A DNA stretch of 64,000 bases from Takakia lepidozioides (taxonomy: Eukaryota > Streptophyta > Takakiopsida > Takakiales > Takakiaceae): positions 32,860,001 to 32,924,000 of the forward strand of contig CM060733.1 of the NCBI GenBank assembly GCA_030704615.1, in the 5' to 3' direction. A model generated the notes under the pieces. It saw only the letters and a program-made list of their open reading frames with translations. It did not search any database and was not told where the DNA came from. This document shows positions 51,216 through 62,290 of this stretch, in pieces (within the stretch, counting starts at the first letter, position 1; each line of letters begins with the position of its first letter). A program made the translations under genes and the position numbers.

Positions 51216-51706
51216 AAATGATGACGTGGCACTGTCCGTCAACTGCCACGTCAGCATTAACATGCGCTGCCTATAACCGTGGATGGTCCTATGACCGTGG
51301 AATTAATGCAGGGAATCTTGCCTAAATAGAATCAAGACGAGCGTTGAGGCCTACAATTGCAGCATCCAACATTGTGCAATTACAAATGTTTGTTTCACTT
51401 TTACAATTACGAAGACGACAAAATATCCTCACAAAGTGTGCGCCATAAAGGCTGCCACGAGAAGACTTCATCCCTCCTCAAATAACAATGAGAGTTATGA
51501 TCATCTTCAAAAGATGATTGTAGTGCATAGCGACAGCAAGACATGTAGACTTCGAACGGTGCAATGACAAATGTGCACTACCTAAAAGTTGTCACTCAGA
51601 CCTCACTCCGTATAGTTGGAGGCCATATCATTGCACAGCCGACGAATTGATGTGAATTACACATTTCAAATCATGGTCATCCACATACCACATTACATAG
51701 TTCATG

Positions 51707-54700
51707 CTACCCATGTGTTGTATCCCGCTGCAAAAGAGTATCGACCTCGTTGAAACTCATAGTGGCCTGGTGAATGAAGTTGTCACGTTTGGGATCGCAA
51801 ACCATCCTCCTCAAAAATATGAAATACAAATGTTTGCAGGGTATGAATTTACCTCTCTTGCCCAAACTGGTTGATAGCATATTCACAAAATCAGGACATG
51901 TGCAATTGGGGAAATTGGAAACCGTGATGTCGTAGGTCCTGTCATGAACAGCAGATGTGGAAGTGATGATTGTGAATACCCGACCATATCCTGGATCGGG
52001 TACTTCCGTGGTGCTTCCAACACGAGCTTGGAGCATTCTTGCGGACTCCACTTTGCCAAAGTGTTCAGCGGTTGGAGGGAAACGCCGAACGAGCTTTCCA
52101 TCTCGTTTGGTTGGCCACAAGTCAGGATTTGCCGGGGGGACCCGGGAGGACGCAGGAGTAGTAGCACATGCATGGAGTTGGGGTTGTCTCGCAAGGGAAA
52201 AACCTGCCTCCTCCAGCATTTCAATCTCCTGAAAGCTGAGATGTGTTCCCACCTTCACGGGCCAAACGGTTGGAGGAGATGGCTTCATCACTACGGAAGG
52301 ACGCACAGTTCCATGCACACATCTGGCACAATCATCTGCGCAGAACCAGAACTTGTGGTTCTTGGCTTTTGGTTGACCGTATGGACGCATCAAGCCCGTG
52401 AAAGTCGGAGCAGGAGTTCGGGCACCACCTCTGGATATAGATGAAGTGCACTTCTCGAAATTAGTTGCCCTGATCGCTGTACATTTCACACGAGACCCGA
52501 CACTTGTGCGTTCTATGTGCCAAACGTGGTCGGGGCATGCGGACTCAAGCACATCAAGGGGGTTGTTTCTCTCCTGCACCATTTCAGTGGCACGGTTTGA
52601 TGCTGGAGCTTGCCGTCGTGTTGGAGGTTCCTCCACAATGGAGGTTCCGGACACGGAGCTGTCATGCAGGGGAACACGAGGCTTCGAGAAGTTATCACGG
52701 TCTGCCCTGTGGGAATCTGAATCCGAACCAGGTGGAGTGTTCAATTTCCTCTTACAGGAGCCGAATCTCTCCTCCCCTTCAAGATGTGGAACTCTAGAAA
52801 CAAGTGGCGTTCCCTGGGCATACATGCTCACCGCCCGTGCTATCTTGATTGGATCCCCAGATCTGTTTGCAGCACGCAACATCAACTCCGATTTGTCCGG
52901 ACCCTTGCCACCAACCCCACCTCGTAAGAAATCACGGTATCGGGTTTGTTGTTGCAAGGCACGTATCAAATCATCTGTTGTTGCCACATACAAATCCCGA
53001 CCTCTTTTCCCAGACTGCTGCAACCATGCATTGTGCACAGTTTCTGCCAAATTGCAAGATGGCATGTCTGCCATTTCCTCAATGGACATGTTCTGCAAAG
53101 AGGATAACCACACTTCAGAATAGTGCACAGGAAACAACATAAAGAAAGCAACAAAAATATGGAAAGCAAATGTATGAATAAAGCATGAAATAGAAGCCTC
53201 GTACCATTGTCATGGCTGCTCCCCACTGTCTATACCGGAAGTGCCAAAACGCCAGCCAATCTTCCAATGCTCTCATACTCTCAAGTGATGCAGCTCCAGA
53301 AGAGAACCACCAGGCACGAATTGTCTGGAACAAAGTGTCCGCCTCCTTCATTGTTCTAGCATCTTTGTACTCTTTGCACAATTTACGGTGCTGAGTCTGC
53401 ATCTCTGGTTTGATGTCCGACTTTGTATGTTTTTCCAGAGATTGTGTCCAATGGAATAGACATGTACGCTCTCTTCCTGGCATAGGCACTTTTGGGTCGC
53501 CCGATCCGAAGACAATACGAATAGCATTGAAATTTGCTTGAGCACTATCCGCCATGAAACCTGCGAAATTTGGAGATGGCAGCCCATGGCAGCCCATGAC
53601 ACGTATCAGGGAATTCCACATGAGCTTCTGGGATTCCGTATCCTCGGATTGCATGTCACAAACTGCAATTGTCATAACTCGTTGGTACACTGGATCGTAG
53701 ACATGACAAGCCATTGTCGTCCAATCCTTCACTCGTTTCACATGATCAAACATAAGAAAACAGTTCTGCAAGTCCCCAGTCTTCTGCATCCGCTTCACGA
53801 GGCTAACCCCACTGCCCTCCCCAACAGTCGACATTTTGAAAAGAAAAACTTTGATGGCACCTTGACCTGGGAATACATTGTCCTGGATGTAATCGTACTT
53901 GCTCAGTCGTTTCAATTCCAAAATATTGTCTATGTAGCCTCTGATCCCAGAGCCCATTCTCAATGCATTGATCTGATGCCGAATGTTAGGTGAACTTAAA
54001 GTGGAGAAATGATCCATGACCAGGTCCAATGCTGCACCGTCAAGTTTAGTCCCCACAGAATCTCCTTCACTCAAAATATGGCTTTCCAAGAAGGACTTGC
54101 TTGCGCCAAGAGCAATTGCAGATGTTGTTGCGGATGGGTTTCTCCCGAACTCCTGTTTGATCAACCTCGATACTGTCTCAACACTCTCCCTGTAATCCCC
54201 CTTCGAGACAGGATGGTTATGGAATCCAAAATGCACACAAGCTCTCGTCATTGTATTCAAACGGTGGACAACATAGTACATTCTTGCTCCGCAGAGCGCC
54301 AAGCAGGATGGCACAAGTTTGCAGAATTTGCAGACGAAAGTGTTTGCCGGTGGAGGGGCAGTCCCAGGCTGAAATGGATTCTCTGCCAGACCCTCCCATT
54401 CGCTTTGATTATGAACTCCAGACTGAAGAAAGTGTCTGCAATTCAAATTATCACACCTAAGGTGTCCATTGCAAACTGTCCTCCTGAAAACAAGCTTGTC
54501 ATCATTCTGAATATTGGATGTTTTTGTTCTGCACCACGGGTGCCCGTCGTGTTTCTTGTCCATTCCATGCATCATGATTGTTACACCTCCAACTCGCGGA
54601 GGAGGAGGCAGCTCGAATAGGATATCGCCATCAAAAGTCTCCGGCAAGAACTTCACAGGCACCTGCTTCAAAGATTCCCAATCAATTCCCCGCAACTCGC

Positions 54701-55217
54701 TTTTGAATCCAGCCATTCCTCCCATCGCCCGCAATTTTGGAATGACACTACAAATCTCTTCTTCATCAGCTTCTGCAACCACAGTAGGAAGGACTGGATT
54801 TGGAATTTCACTTATGTCATCATCGGATGAATCCGAAAGCTCAACGATTGGAGTGGAGGACGTCTGTTCTTTTTTCACCACCACCTCCCTCTTGTCTTCA
54901 ACGACCGAAGCAGCAGTCCCGGGCGTCACATATGACCCAAGGGACTTTCGCCGAGGCTCTCCAAGTACTCTGTATCGACCAGGACGCACTCTCCACTGGC
55001 TGATATGAGCCGTCTCATCACGGTTTTGGAAAGAATATTTCACCAACTTCCCTTTCAGATCGTAAACCTCTTTCTCCAAAAAGATGGAGCCATTCTGCAG
55101 CTGAAAACGGGTAGCCAAGACATGTTCCAGAACAATTGCAAATCCATTGTCAAGGACTTCCTGGGAGAACGGCACTGGTTTGTCGTCTGAGAAGAACTCC
55201 GCTTCAGAGGAAGCCAT
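51707..55217 (-). CDS. MULE-like transposase with SWIM zinc finger
   Basis: Two exons, 53205-55217 (ATG at 55217 in good context) and 51707-53092, joined in phase 0, give about 1,132 aa without a stop. The N-terminal third is acidic and Ser-rich (LSDSSDDDISEIPNP). A Cys/His cluster follows (CNGHLRCDNLNCRHF, CKFCKLVPSC, ACVHFGFHNHP), resembling the WRKY/FLYWCH-like fingers that precede MULE DDE domains. In the DDE region, candidates are D in FLMFDHVKRVKDW, D in FAGFMADSAQANF, the CLFHW motif, and E in SLESMRALEDW. The C-terminus has the SWIM finger CTCPDF...KFIPCKHLYFIF (CxC...CxH) and an extra Cys/His patch (FWFCADDCARCVH). Overall order matches MuDR-type transposases. The catalytic residue assignment is inference. 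Confidence 0.82.
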
Positions 55218-56072
55218 CTTCCTTCCTCGAGTATGTTTGTACCTTGCTATCGCAGATCTAGTGTAAATCGGTTTACTGCTGTCTCCAGAACACAGTTGAA
55301 GAATGAGCAGAGCATATGGCGGAGGAAGCTCAGATAACGACTGTGCATATTCTGTTATTCATTCCAGATATGCAGCCGTCCATTTTAATTACTTTTCTTG
55401 TGGGCCCAGTGGTCAGAGAATCCATAGGGGCAGTGTCGGCAACTGTTAAACCGTTAATCAGAACCTCATCAATAAACCCAATAACAAAGCCGACTTCCTG
55501 GAAGCATGCCACAGGATCCGAGAATGGGATTGCAGATTAAGTAAATGTATCTATATACTACTACCAATGATCATGCGCACCTGGAAAGTTCCAAATGTGC
55601 AACGAATGTGGGGTTTGGATAACAAGGATGACCGTGTATGATATTCCAAAATTTGTCATCAAACTCTCGTTCATTTATATTTATTTGTTTAAGACTGCGC
55701 ATCAATTTCTGGGATTCGCTGTTCTTTTTAAATATTGAACCAGTTATAATTTAGAACACGCCGTTTTGTTTTGGGCGGCACACGTCAGACATCCATAACT
55801 GAATACGAACAGCTGTACACCAATTGCTGGCATGTGCACTAATATCGAAACGACTATGTGTAACGGTCACGCGGGAGGGAATCCGATGCTTCTAGAGACA
55901 CGCAAGAACACAGGTTATCCCGCAAGAAATCGGGAGTCACTGCGTTTTTCTACTTTTCGCGCTTAGAGGGAGAGTGGTAGTCAAGCTGGAGAGGGTTCCT
56001 TCTAGAATACGAAAGAGAAGAAAGTCTCTTTATTTTACTTCCCTTAGAGAGAGACGCAGAGCAAGAGAGAAA
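55218..56072. promoter_or_regulatory. Divergent intergenic region shared by the two cargo genes
   Basis: 855 bp separate the transposase ATG (55217, minus) from the methyltransferase ATG (56073, plus), so both promoters must lie here or overlap. No protein-coding signal is supported. AT-rich 55660-55760 (TTTATATTTATTTG) contains TATA-like sequences. No copy of the 22-bp palindrome was seen here. Confidence 0.5.
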
Positions 56073-59000
56073 ATGACGAGGCGTCGTTTGTTGGAGAACA
56101 CAGGGCCAAGGCAGCAGGTGAACGCGGAGACTGATTCACAAGAGCAGACGGAGACTGAGGCAGCGGCTGCGACACAGCCGGCGATAAGAGTGCGCCAGCC
56201 TGTGGAGGCAGAGATGAATCGCAGGGACACTGAAGAAGGTGGAAGCACGCGGAACGCCGAACCTGAAGAAGGTCAAGAAACCCTTGCGCAGACAGAAACT
56301 CCAGCAGATGTGAGAGGGAAGAGGAAAGCTGCAGAAGGGGATCAAAGTTCAAAACCTAAGAAGGTGCCAGTAAGTTTTATCATATAGTCTATGTGATTGC
56401 CTTTCAAGGAGTCCTTCCTCTTCCATTCTTTAGCAGGAACTACTGAATCGCGAGCGTCGTTAACGCCATTCGATTCTGCTCATGAGATTTATGTACCTAT
56501 GTGTTTGAAGAGAGAGTCTGCACTTACTATTCTCCCTAAACTATACTGAATGTCGTTGCCGCCAATCAGTTGCACATATATGTCATTTCACAACACCGAT
56601 CCGGCAGGTTGTTATCTTTTGTGATTGTCGTTAACGCCGTTCGCTATCGCTCTCACTTTTGTTTTGAATACGGCAGTCTCGGCTTTGCATGTGTAGATTG
56701 TGCTGAATTCTTTCACACCATTCATGGTGAGTTTCCTTGATACAGAGTGATTGTCGTTACCGCCATTCACTATTTGCAAATGACTTAGTCAGAACTGAAT
56801 GGCATCGTGCAGAAAACTGTGAGGTCGAAGCCTACAGGATCAGAGGGGAAAGGATCTGGAGATGGGGACGAGTCCGCAAAAAGCTCAGAGAATACAGATG
56901 AAGCAGATGAATCCGAAGTGCACTACCTTGACAAGGTGAAAGAACTCATGTCATTCCAGAAGGTAAACTCTCAGGAGGTTATAAGGGACATGCTCGTATC
57001 TGGAGGGCGTCTGGACATACCTCTGTGCCGGATGATATCAATGCCTGTTGTGCGTCCACCTCTTTCCCATGACATAACAAAATTGGAGAGTGATTTTGTG
57101 CATGGATATAGACTTGGTGCACAAGTTTTTTATGTGTCCCTGACGGATATAAATGGGAAAAGCACATTAGTTTCTCCAGAGATCAGTGATAACTGGGATG
57201 AGTGCTGGAAAGATGCCAATGAGGAGTTCGAGCTGGGCCTCATGATGGGAAAGAACACCCAGCAATTTTGCAACCACATGTTCTACGTCTGGGACGGCAA
57301 CCACCGATTGCTGGCATGGATGGGATACATTCAGAAACACCATTCGAAAGACAAAGACAAGCATGTTGCTGTGGAGGCAATGGTTTTGGATCCAGGAAAC
57401 GACATCGCTAGGCTTCTTACAGCTATGCACGACGTGAACAAGTAAGTCATCCAGGAGATTTGATTCCCTCTGTAGTGTCTTGTTGATCCTCAAAAAACAG
57501 TGTTAAGGAATGCAATGTTTTCAATGTTTTTGCAGATCGACAGAGAAATCGCATGTGACAACAAGCTTGGTTCACACACTATTCCGAATTCAGAGGATTG
57601 GTCTGATGAAGCTGGATGATTTTCGGACAGTACTACCACCCAATATCATCAAGAAGTGCGAAACAGGAAGAGCTGCAGGCACTTGGTATTCTTTGACACG
57701 AGAGGCGTTTCTGGAGTACATGTATGCGGTAAGCCCGAGTCTGTAATCTGTTTACTTTTCGAATACATGTTTAGAGTCCCTTCGGAGCTAATCACTACTT
57801 GAATGAATGCAGCAAGAACTGGCAGAGGCAGCTGAGAAGGGAAAATCCGAATATTACCGCACTACACCAGAGGAACTAAGGACATCAAAGGGTGTGGAAG
57901 CTGCAATAAAGAAGGAGTTTGAGATGCGAAGAACCAAATTGATGTCAGCCTTCGGAAAGCAGCTTAGAATAGTAGATCCTGGACTTGGTCCTGAGTTCCT
58001 TCAGCAGATCAAAACACACTATGACAAGCATGTGCATCCGGAGATGCAGCAGGAGAAATTGCACCGGCTGGCCATATCGATGGTCGACCCACAAACAAAA
58101 ATAAGGTGGCTGGAGATATGGAACTCAGATCAAACAGTAAAGGACTTGAATCAGTTCCCAAAGAGCACCATACAGCCTGGCACAAAGGTGGAAGGAATCA
58201 GTGATTTGGTGTTTGATAACTGGCTCCACAAGGCTACATTTTGGAGTCAGGTGTGTATTCGAACATGCTGTTTCTTATCTTCAAGTATGTGATGTGTTTC
58301 TTTTTTGCAATTCTGACAAATATTCTATTTGCAGCTCGAAAAGCGCGCCGTCATTGTGCTGGATCAGACTTTGAAGGACCTGAACATTGCGATTGTTTCC
58401 CCTCCCCAAATGTCATTGGAGGCATACATAAGGAAGTGGAGAGGTCTCACCTGGAGATACTGTTTTTTCCGGGAGTTCTCCAAAGATGGTAACATTTTAC
58501 GGTCCAACGACTTTGACAGTCAGGTTGGAGGAGAGTGGGCCATGATGCGAGTTGTGTACAGGTGAAATGTCATACTTGAAACTCTACTGTTTTTTTGGGA
58601 AAAATTGTGGCTTCATATGGATTGCAATCTTAGATCCAGATTGAATGTCGTTGACGACATTCACTTCTTTGTCTGAGTCATTCTTAAGCGAGTATATGAA
58701 TTCACCTGGTTAGGATCTAAGGGTGCAATTATATTGTCCCTGATTAGAATTGATAATGTCCTTGAATGGCGTTGACGACATTCACATACGGAGTTGTTGT
58801 GCGGTCCTCAAGGTTATTTAAATTTTTGTAATGTCCATAGAGGATACAATGAGGGTTGATCACTTCATTTTGCTGAATGTCAATGCAGACATTCAGTTGT
58901 TCTGCATTGTTTTTTCCTCTTGCGATGAATATGGAGGCTTCATAAGCTCTGTTTTAAGAAATCCAAAGTGAATGTCGTTGACGACATTCACAGCTGTGTC

Positions 59001-61607
59001 TGTATTATTAAAAAACGACAAATTCAATATTCATGGATTGGGGAGCTAAGTAATTGGTTTCTTTTTTGTATTTTTGTGAATGGCGTTGACGCCATTCACA
59101 TACAGTGATGTTGTGAGGTCCTCAGTGATAGGTTCGTTATGAATGTGCATTGAGTTTTCCTGGATGGTTCCTTACTCAATTTTTTTATTTCCATCCTGTG
59201 ATTTTGCTTCATTTCAGTAATAATTTGGCTTCATTCTTGAATGTCGTTGACGACATTCACTTCTATGTCTGTGTCATTTCTAATCGCTTATTTGCATTCA
59301 CCTGGATTAGGATGTATTTACAGTGTCATGGAATGGAATGTTCTGAATGGCGTTGACGACATTCATATCTGGAGCAGTAGTGTGGTCCTGAAAGGTCCTT
59401 GGAGCAGTTGTCAGAGCCATTTCAATCCATGTTTTATTCTTTCTGTTCTACTTGCATCTTACTCACTGAGCGCTTTTGTGGGTTGGGATTCATCTCCTTT
59501 TTTCAGGTACACGAAATATGTGCTTATGGAAGGAAATCACCTGAGCGGAATTCCCGACTATCTTGACATGTGGTCGGACCCTGCAAACGATCCAACCATG
59601 TATACTGCAGGGATATTGAAGGACTGGAGTCCTTCTCACTTCAGAGACTGTGGGTGGTACCTTGACTGCCCACCTGAGCACACGACCTTTCAAGAACAGC
59701 ATATGAAATACTTGAACAATAACGCTGAGATGCTGGCGCCTTTGACTGACGAAGAGTATCAACGAAACATAGCAACCTTGGCTGCCAAGGAGCCTGATGC
59801 TCAGGGAACGCCGCAGAAGGGAAAGAAGGCGGGCCGCAAACCAAAAGACAAGGCTGTTGATGTCATAGCCATCTCACCAGCAAAGCCAAAGGACAAAGAC
59901 AAGTCCAAAGAGAAGGAAAAGGACAAGGGGAAGGAGAATGAAAAGGAGATGGAGAGTGGGCAGGACTTTACTGCTGGAAGATATACCCGCACTCTTCAGT
60001 GCGTGTTCGATGCCAAGCACACACAGTTCCCGTTCTGATTCAGCAGGAGAGATGAAAATTGTTAATGAGGGTTGGCTTTCGATGATGCAGAGTCGAAAGA
60101 GAGGATACACTGGGGTGCCATCCCCTACCTGGGACAATATAATCTCATTCCTCAATCTGGTGAGAATTCCATTTTCTTTCCTTTTTCTCTGAATGTTTCG
60201 TTGGCAGTATTTCAGTCTCGTTCTTTGAAAACATTCTTGCCATCGTTCTTATAAAAAACATGTCTGTTGCAGGTGAGCACAGGTCCCACCTTCGTGTGCG
60301 GTGTGCAGAAAACTTATGCGGCCGACATTGTCATTCTCGACATCCCGGATGGCCAGGCTGTGCCAGAAGTTCTTCCAAAGGGCAAGACGCCAGGGTGGAA
60401 CAAATTCGAGGACAACTACTGGAGTTGGGTATTCGGGTTCTGTAACAATTTCCTCTCTGATGCAGGGACATTTCTGCTTTTTCAGTCATGTGACAATGAT
60501 AGTCGTCGGGCATTGGCATCATACCTCAAGTCTTCAGGGTTTGAAGTTTTGCGCACATGGAATTGTGTGAACAGCCTCTACCTTGTGAAAGGCGGTTTCC
60601 CTGGTCAGCTGGTATGCCGTCTGCCTTCTGCTTATGCTTTGATCATGAGTTTCAAATTTCTCTGCAGCTCCACTCTAGTAGAATGTTTTATGATCGACAC
60701 CGATCATCAACGATTCATGGTTTTTTGGTGTCAGAGTTCTGAATAGCCGATGTACACACTTCCACTTTAGATTGTGTTTACCACACTAACCTGCTATCTT
60801 TGGCAGACGAGGATGTTCGAGGCGATCTGCCTGCGGAGGATTCGCACATCAAAGACACCATCCTCCATCCGCAGCTTTGAGATTTCTGACCAGGGTTGTT
60901 TCGTCAACCCCCCCTATGAGCCCCATGTCGATGACATTTTGTACAACTTCATGCAGTCCAGTCAGACTCTGAAGAGACCAGATGGCACTCCCTGGAGAGG
61001 TGCAAAGGAAAAGTCACCAGCATTCATGCAAATACTGCTGGAGTCATGCAGCCACCGCTCTGCACGGGTTGTCGATCTTTCTGTGTCCACAGGTTCGTTT
61101 TCTCCCTTCCGAATTGGTTTCCTTTCAACAGTTTCATCTGCTTAAATCCCCTCCTCCAAACTGTTTATGTTCTCCTGTCTGGTGCAGGAGCAACTTACCA
61201 CGCATGCAAGGCAGGCGGAAGAAGCCTTTTTGGTATGGAGGGTGATTCTGACCTCTACAACACAGTGCTCCTCCCCCTTTTGTCTGGCTCCACTTCAGGC
61301 ATACAGACTGATCGGATTCATATTCGAAATGATGACGATCCCGAAGATAAGCAGGTCGACAACGACTTTTCATGTGAGTAAGTGCTAAACCCTCTTTGGG
61401 AGTCATACTCAATTTCTCGATAACATCAAAGTTACAGTAATAACTTTTTCAGGCTGTCTTTCAGGAAAGCCAGCGGTGGATCTTCAGGAGATACAGTCAT
61501 TTCTGGCGAGTCTGTTTTCGACAGCCCCCTTTCCAATTTTCTGCTCCCTGTTTATGCCGAAGCAATGGCACTTCACGCGTCCGAGTCCCTATCCCCTGAC
61601 TTTTTAG
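56073..61607 (+). CDS. ParB-like domain fused to a permuted amino-methyltransferase-like domain (transposon cargo)
   Basis: Spliced plus-strand gene. Exons with matching phases: 56073-56369, 56813-57441, 57536-57728, 57813-58250, 58335-58561, 59507-~59990, ~60040-60159, 60273-60611, 60807-61092, 61188-61373, 61453-61607. About 1,100 aa. Order: acidic/basic leader; ParB-like domain (exon 2) with FYVWDGNHRLLAWMGY, like the DGxHR..A motif; a helical middle; a Lys-rich linker with an AT-hook-like GRKPK; then a methyltransferase-like half with ADIVILDIPDG (motif IV position), FLSDAGTFLLFQSC and SGFEVLRTWN (VI-VIII-like). Last come ARVVDLSVSTGATYHACKAG and GRSLFGMEGD (motif I and II-like). Motif IV before motif I is the beta-class order of N4-cytosine/N6-adenine DNA methylases. 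Both key motifs are eroded (DIPD for DPPY; DLSVSTG for DPFxGSG), so activity is uncertain. The join between exons 6 and 7 is unresolved. Confidence 0.7.
56451..56769. repeat. Array of four degenerate 22-bp palindromes in intron 1 of the methyltransferase gene
   Basis: 22-bp units at 56451-56472, 56547-56568, 56622-56643 and 56748-56769, built on half-site T(G)A(A/T)TGTCGT with a central TG, TA or TT/CC variant, and a right half like ACGCCATTCA/G. All share GTCGTT followed two bases later by CG(C)C. They are less symmetric than the intron-5 copies but clearly the same motif. Intron 1 (56370-56812) is one of only two long introns in the gene. Confidence 0.8.
58642..59365. repeat. Array of seven 22-bp palindromes in intron 5 of the methyltransferase gene
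   Basis: Copies at 58642-58663, 58763-58784, 58874-58895, 58969-58990, 59077-59098, 59238-59259 and 59344-59365, spaced 95-161 bp. The consensus is the 10-bp half-site TGAATGTCGT, a TG spacer, and its reverse complement. Copies 1, 4 and 6 are perfect. Copy 5 has TGAATGGCGT on the left and the matching complementary change on the right, so symmetry is kept. Copies 2 and 7 carry that change on one side only; copy 3 has an altered centre. Sequence between the palindromes is also repeated in two main types. Confidence 0.95.
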
Positions 61608-62290
61608 TGGCCAGCCGTAGGTGTATTCCGCGTGGATCCGGTGTTCTAAAATACTTAGACTTAGATGCAGAGGAAGAGGGGATACATTGTACTGACTCTA
61701 AGTCAGACTGAACTGTATTCTTTTAATATTCATTTTCATATTATCTGGAAACGTTGAATCCCCTTACTCTACCGTAGTTGTTCCTTTAGAACAAATAATA
61801 ATCACAGAATCAACTTTCGTTTAAATTGCTATATGTATGAATCCATCTCACAAACCTTCCTGACTCTTCTCATATCCATTGTGCATTCATCTACACTGTA
61901 TTCATGCGTGCTCCATTCATGAAAGCTTCCTTTGTACAACATCCATTGTACATTCATCCTCTGTACTCTTTAATCCACCCCACAAACCTTCCACACTCAT
62001 TTCATATACTTTGTGCATTCGTCAAAAGATTTGGTCATGCATCTTCCTGTCATGAATTTTTGTCATTGCTCAACATCCATTATACATTCATCCATTTTAC
62101 TCTTATCCATCCGTCATTCATCCATCTACATAGATTTTTCAAACTCATCCATCTGTTTATCATCCAACTGTACATTCATCCATCATTTATTCAATGCCTT
62201 TTATTATGTCGTCCAGCTTGTTTCCGCGGTAAAGGGTGCCAATCCGCGGGAATACACTCTACTTCTTTCTGGGTGCGTGGTGACTCGGCC
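61608..62290. repeat. Methyltransferase gene 3' region with irregular ATTCATCC repeats
   Basis: Beyond the TAG at 61605-61607 there is no further coding signal. From about 61870 to 62190 the sequence is dominated by scattered copies of (A)CATTCATCC(A) and CATCCATT, roughly every 15-40 bp, including near-duplicate blocks (CATCCATTGTGCATTCATC and CATCCATTGTACATTCATC). Confidence 0.75.

Noticed and set aside
51944-54620. Plus-strand open frames up to 241 aa (e.g. 52398-53123)
   Set aside because: They lie antisense to the transposase exons, which have clear zinc-finger and DDE motifs; no domains on the plus strand.
58642-59365. CRISPR-like array
   Set aside because: Units are regular and palindromic, but spacers are themselves repeated and of 70-140 bp, the context is a eukaryotic intron, and no cas genes exist.
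59241-59506. N-terminal extension of the exon at 59507 (open from 59241)
   Set aside because: This stretch contains two of the palindromes and the intron's polypyrimidine and AG; the reading frame before 59507 is a chance extension of the exon.
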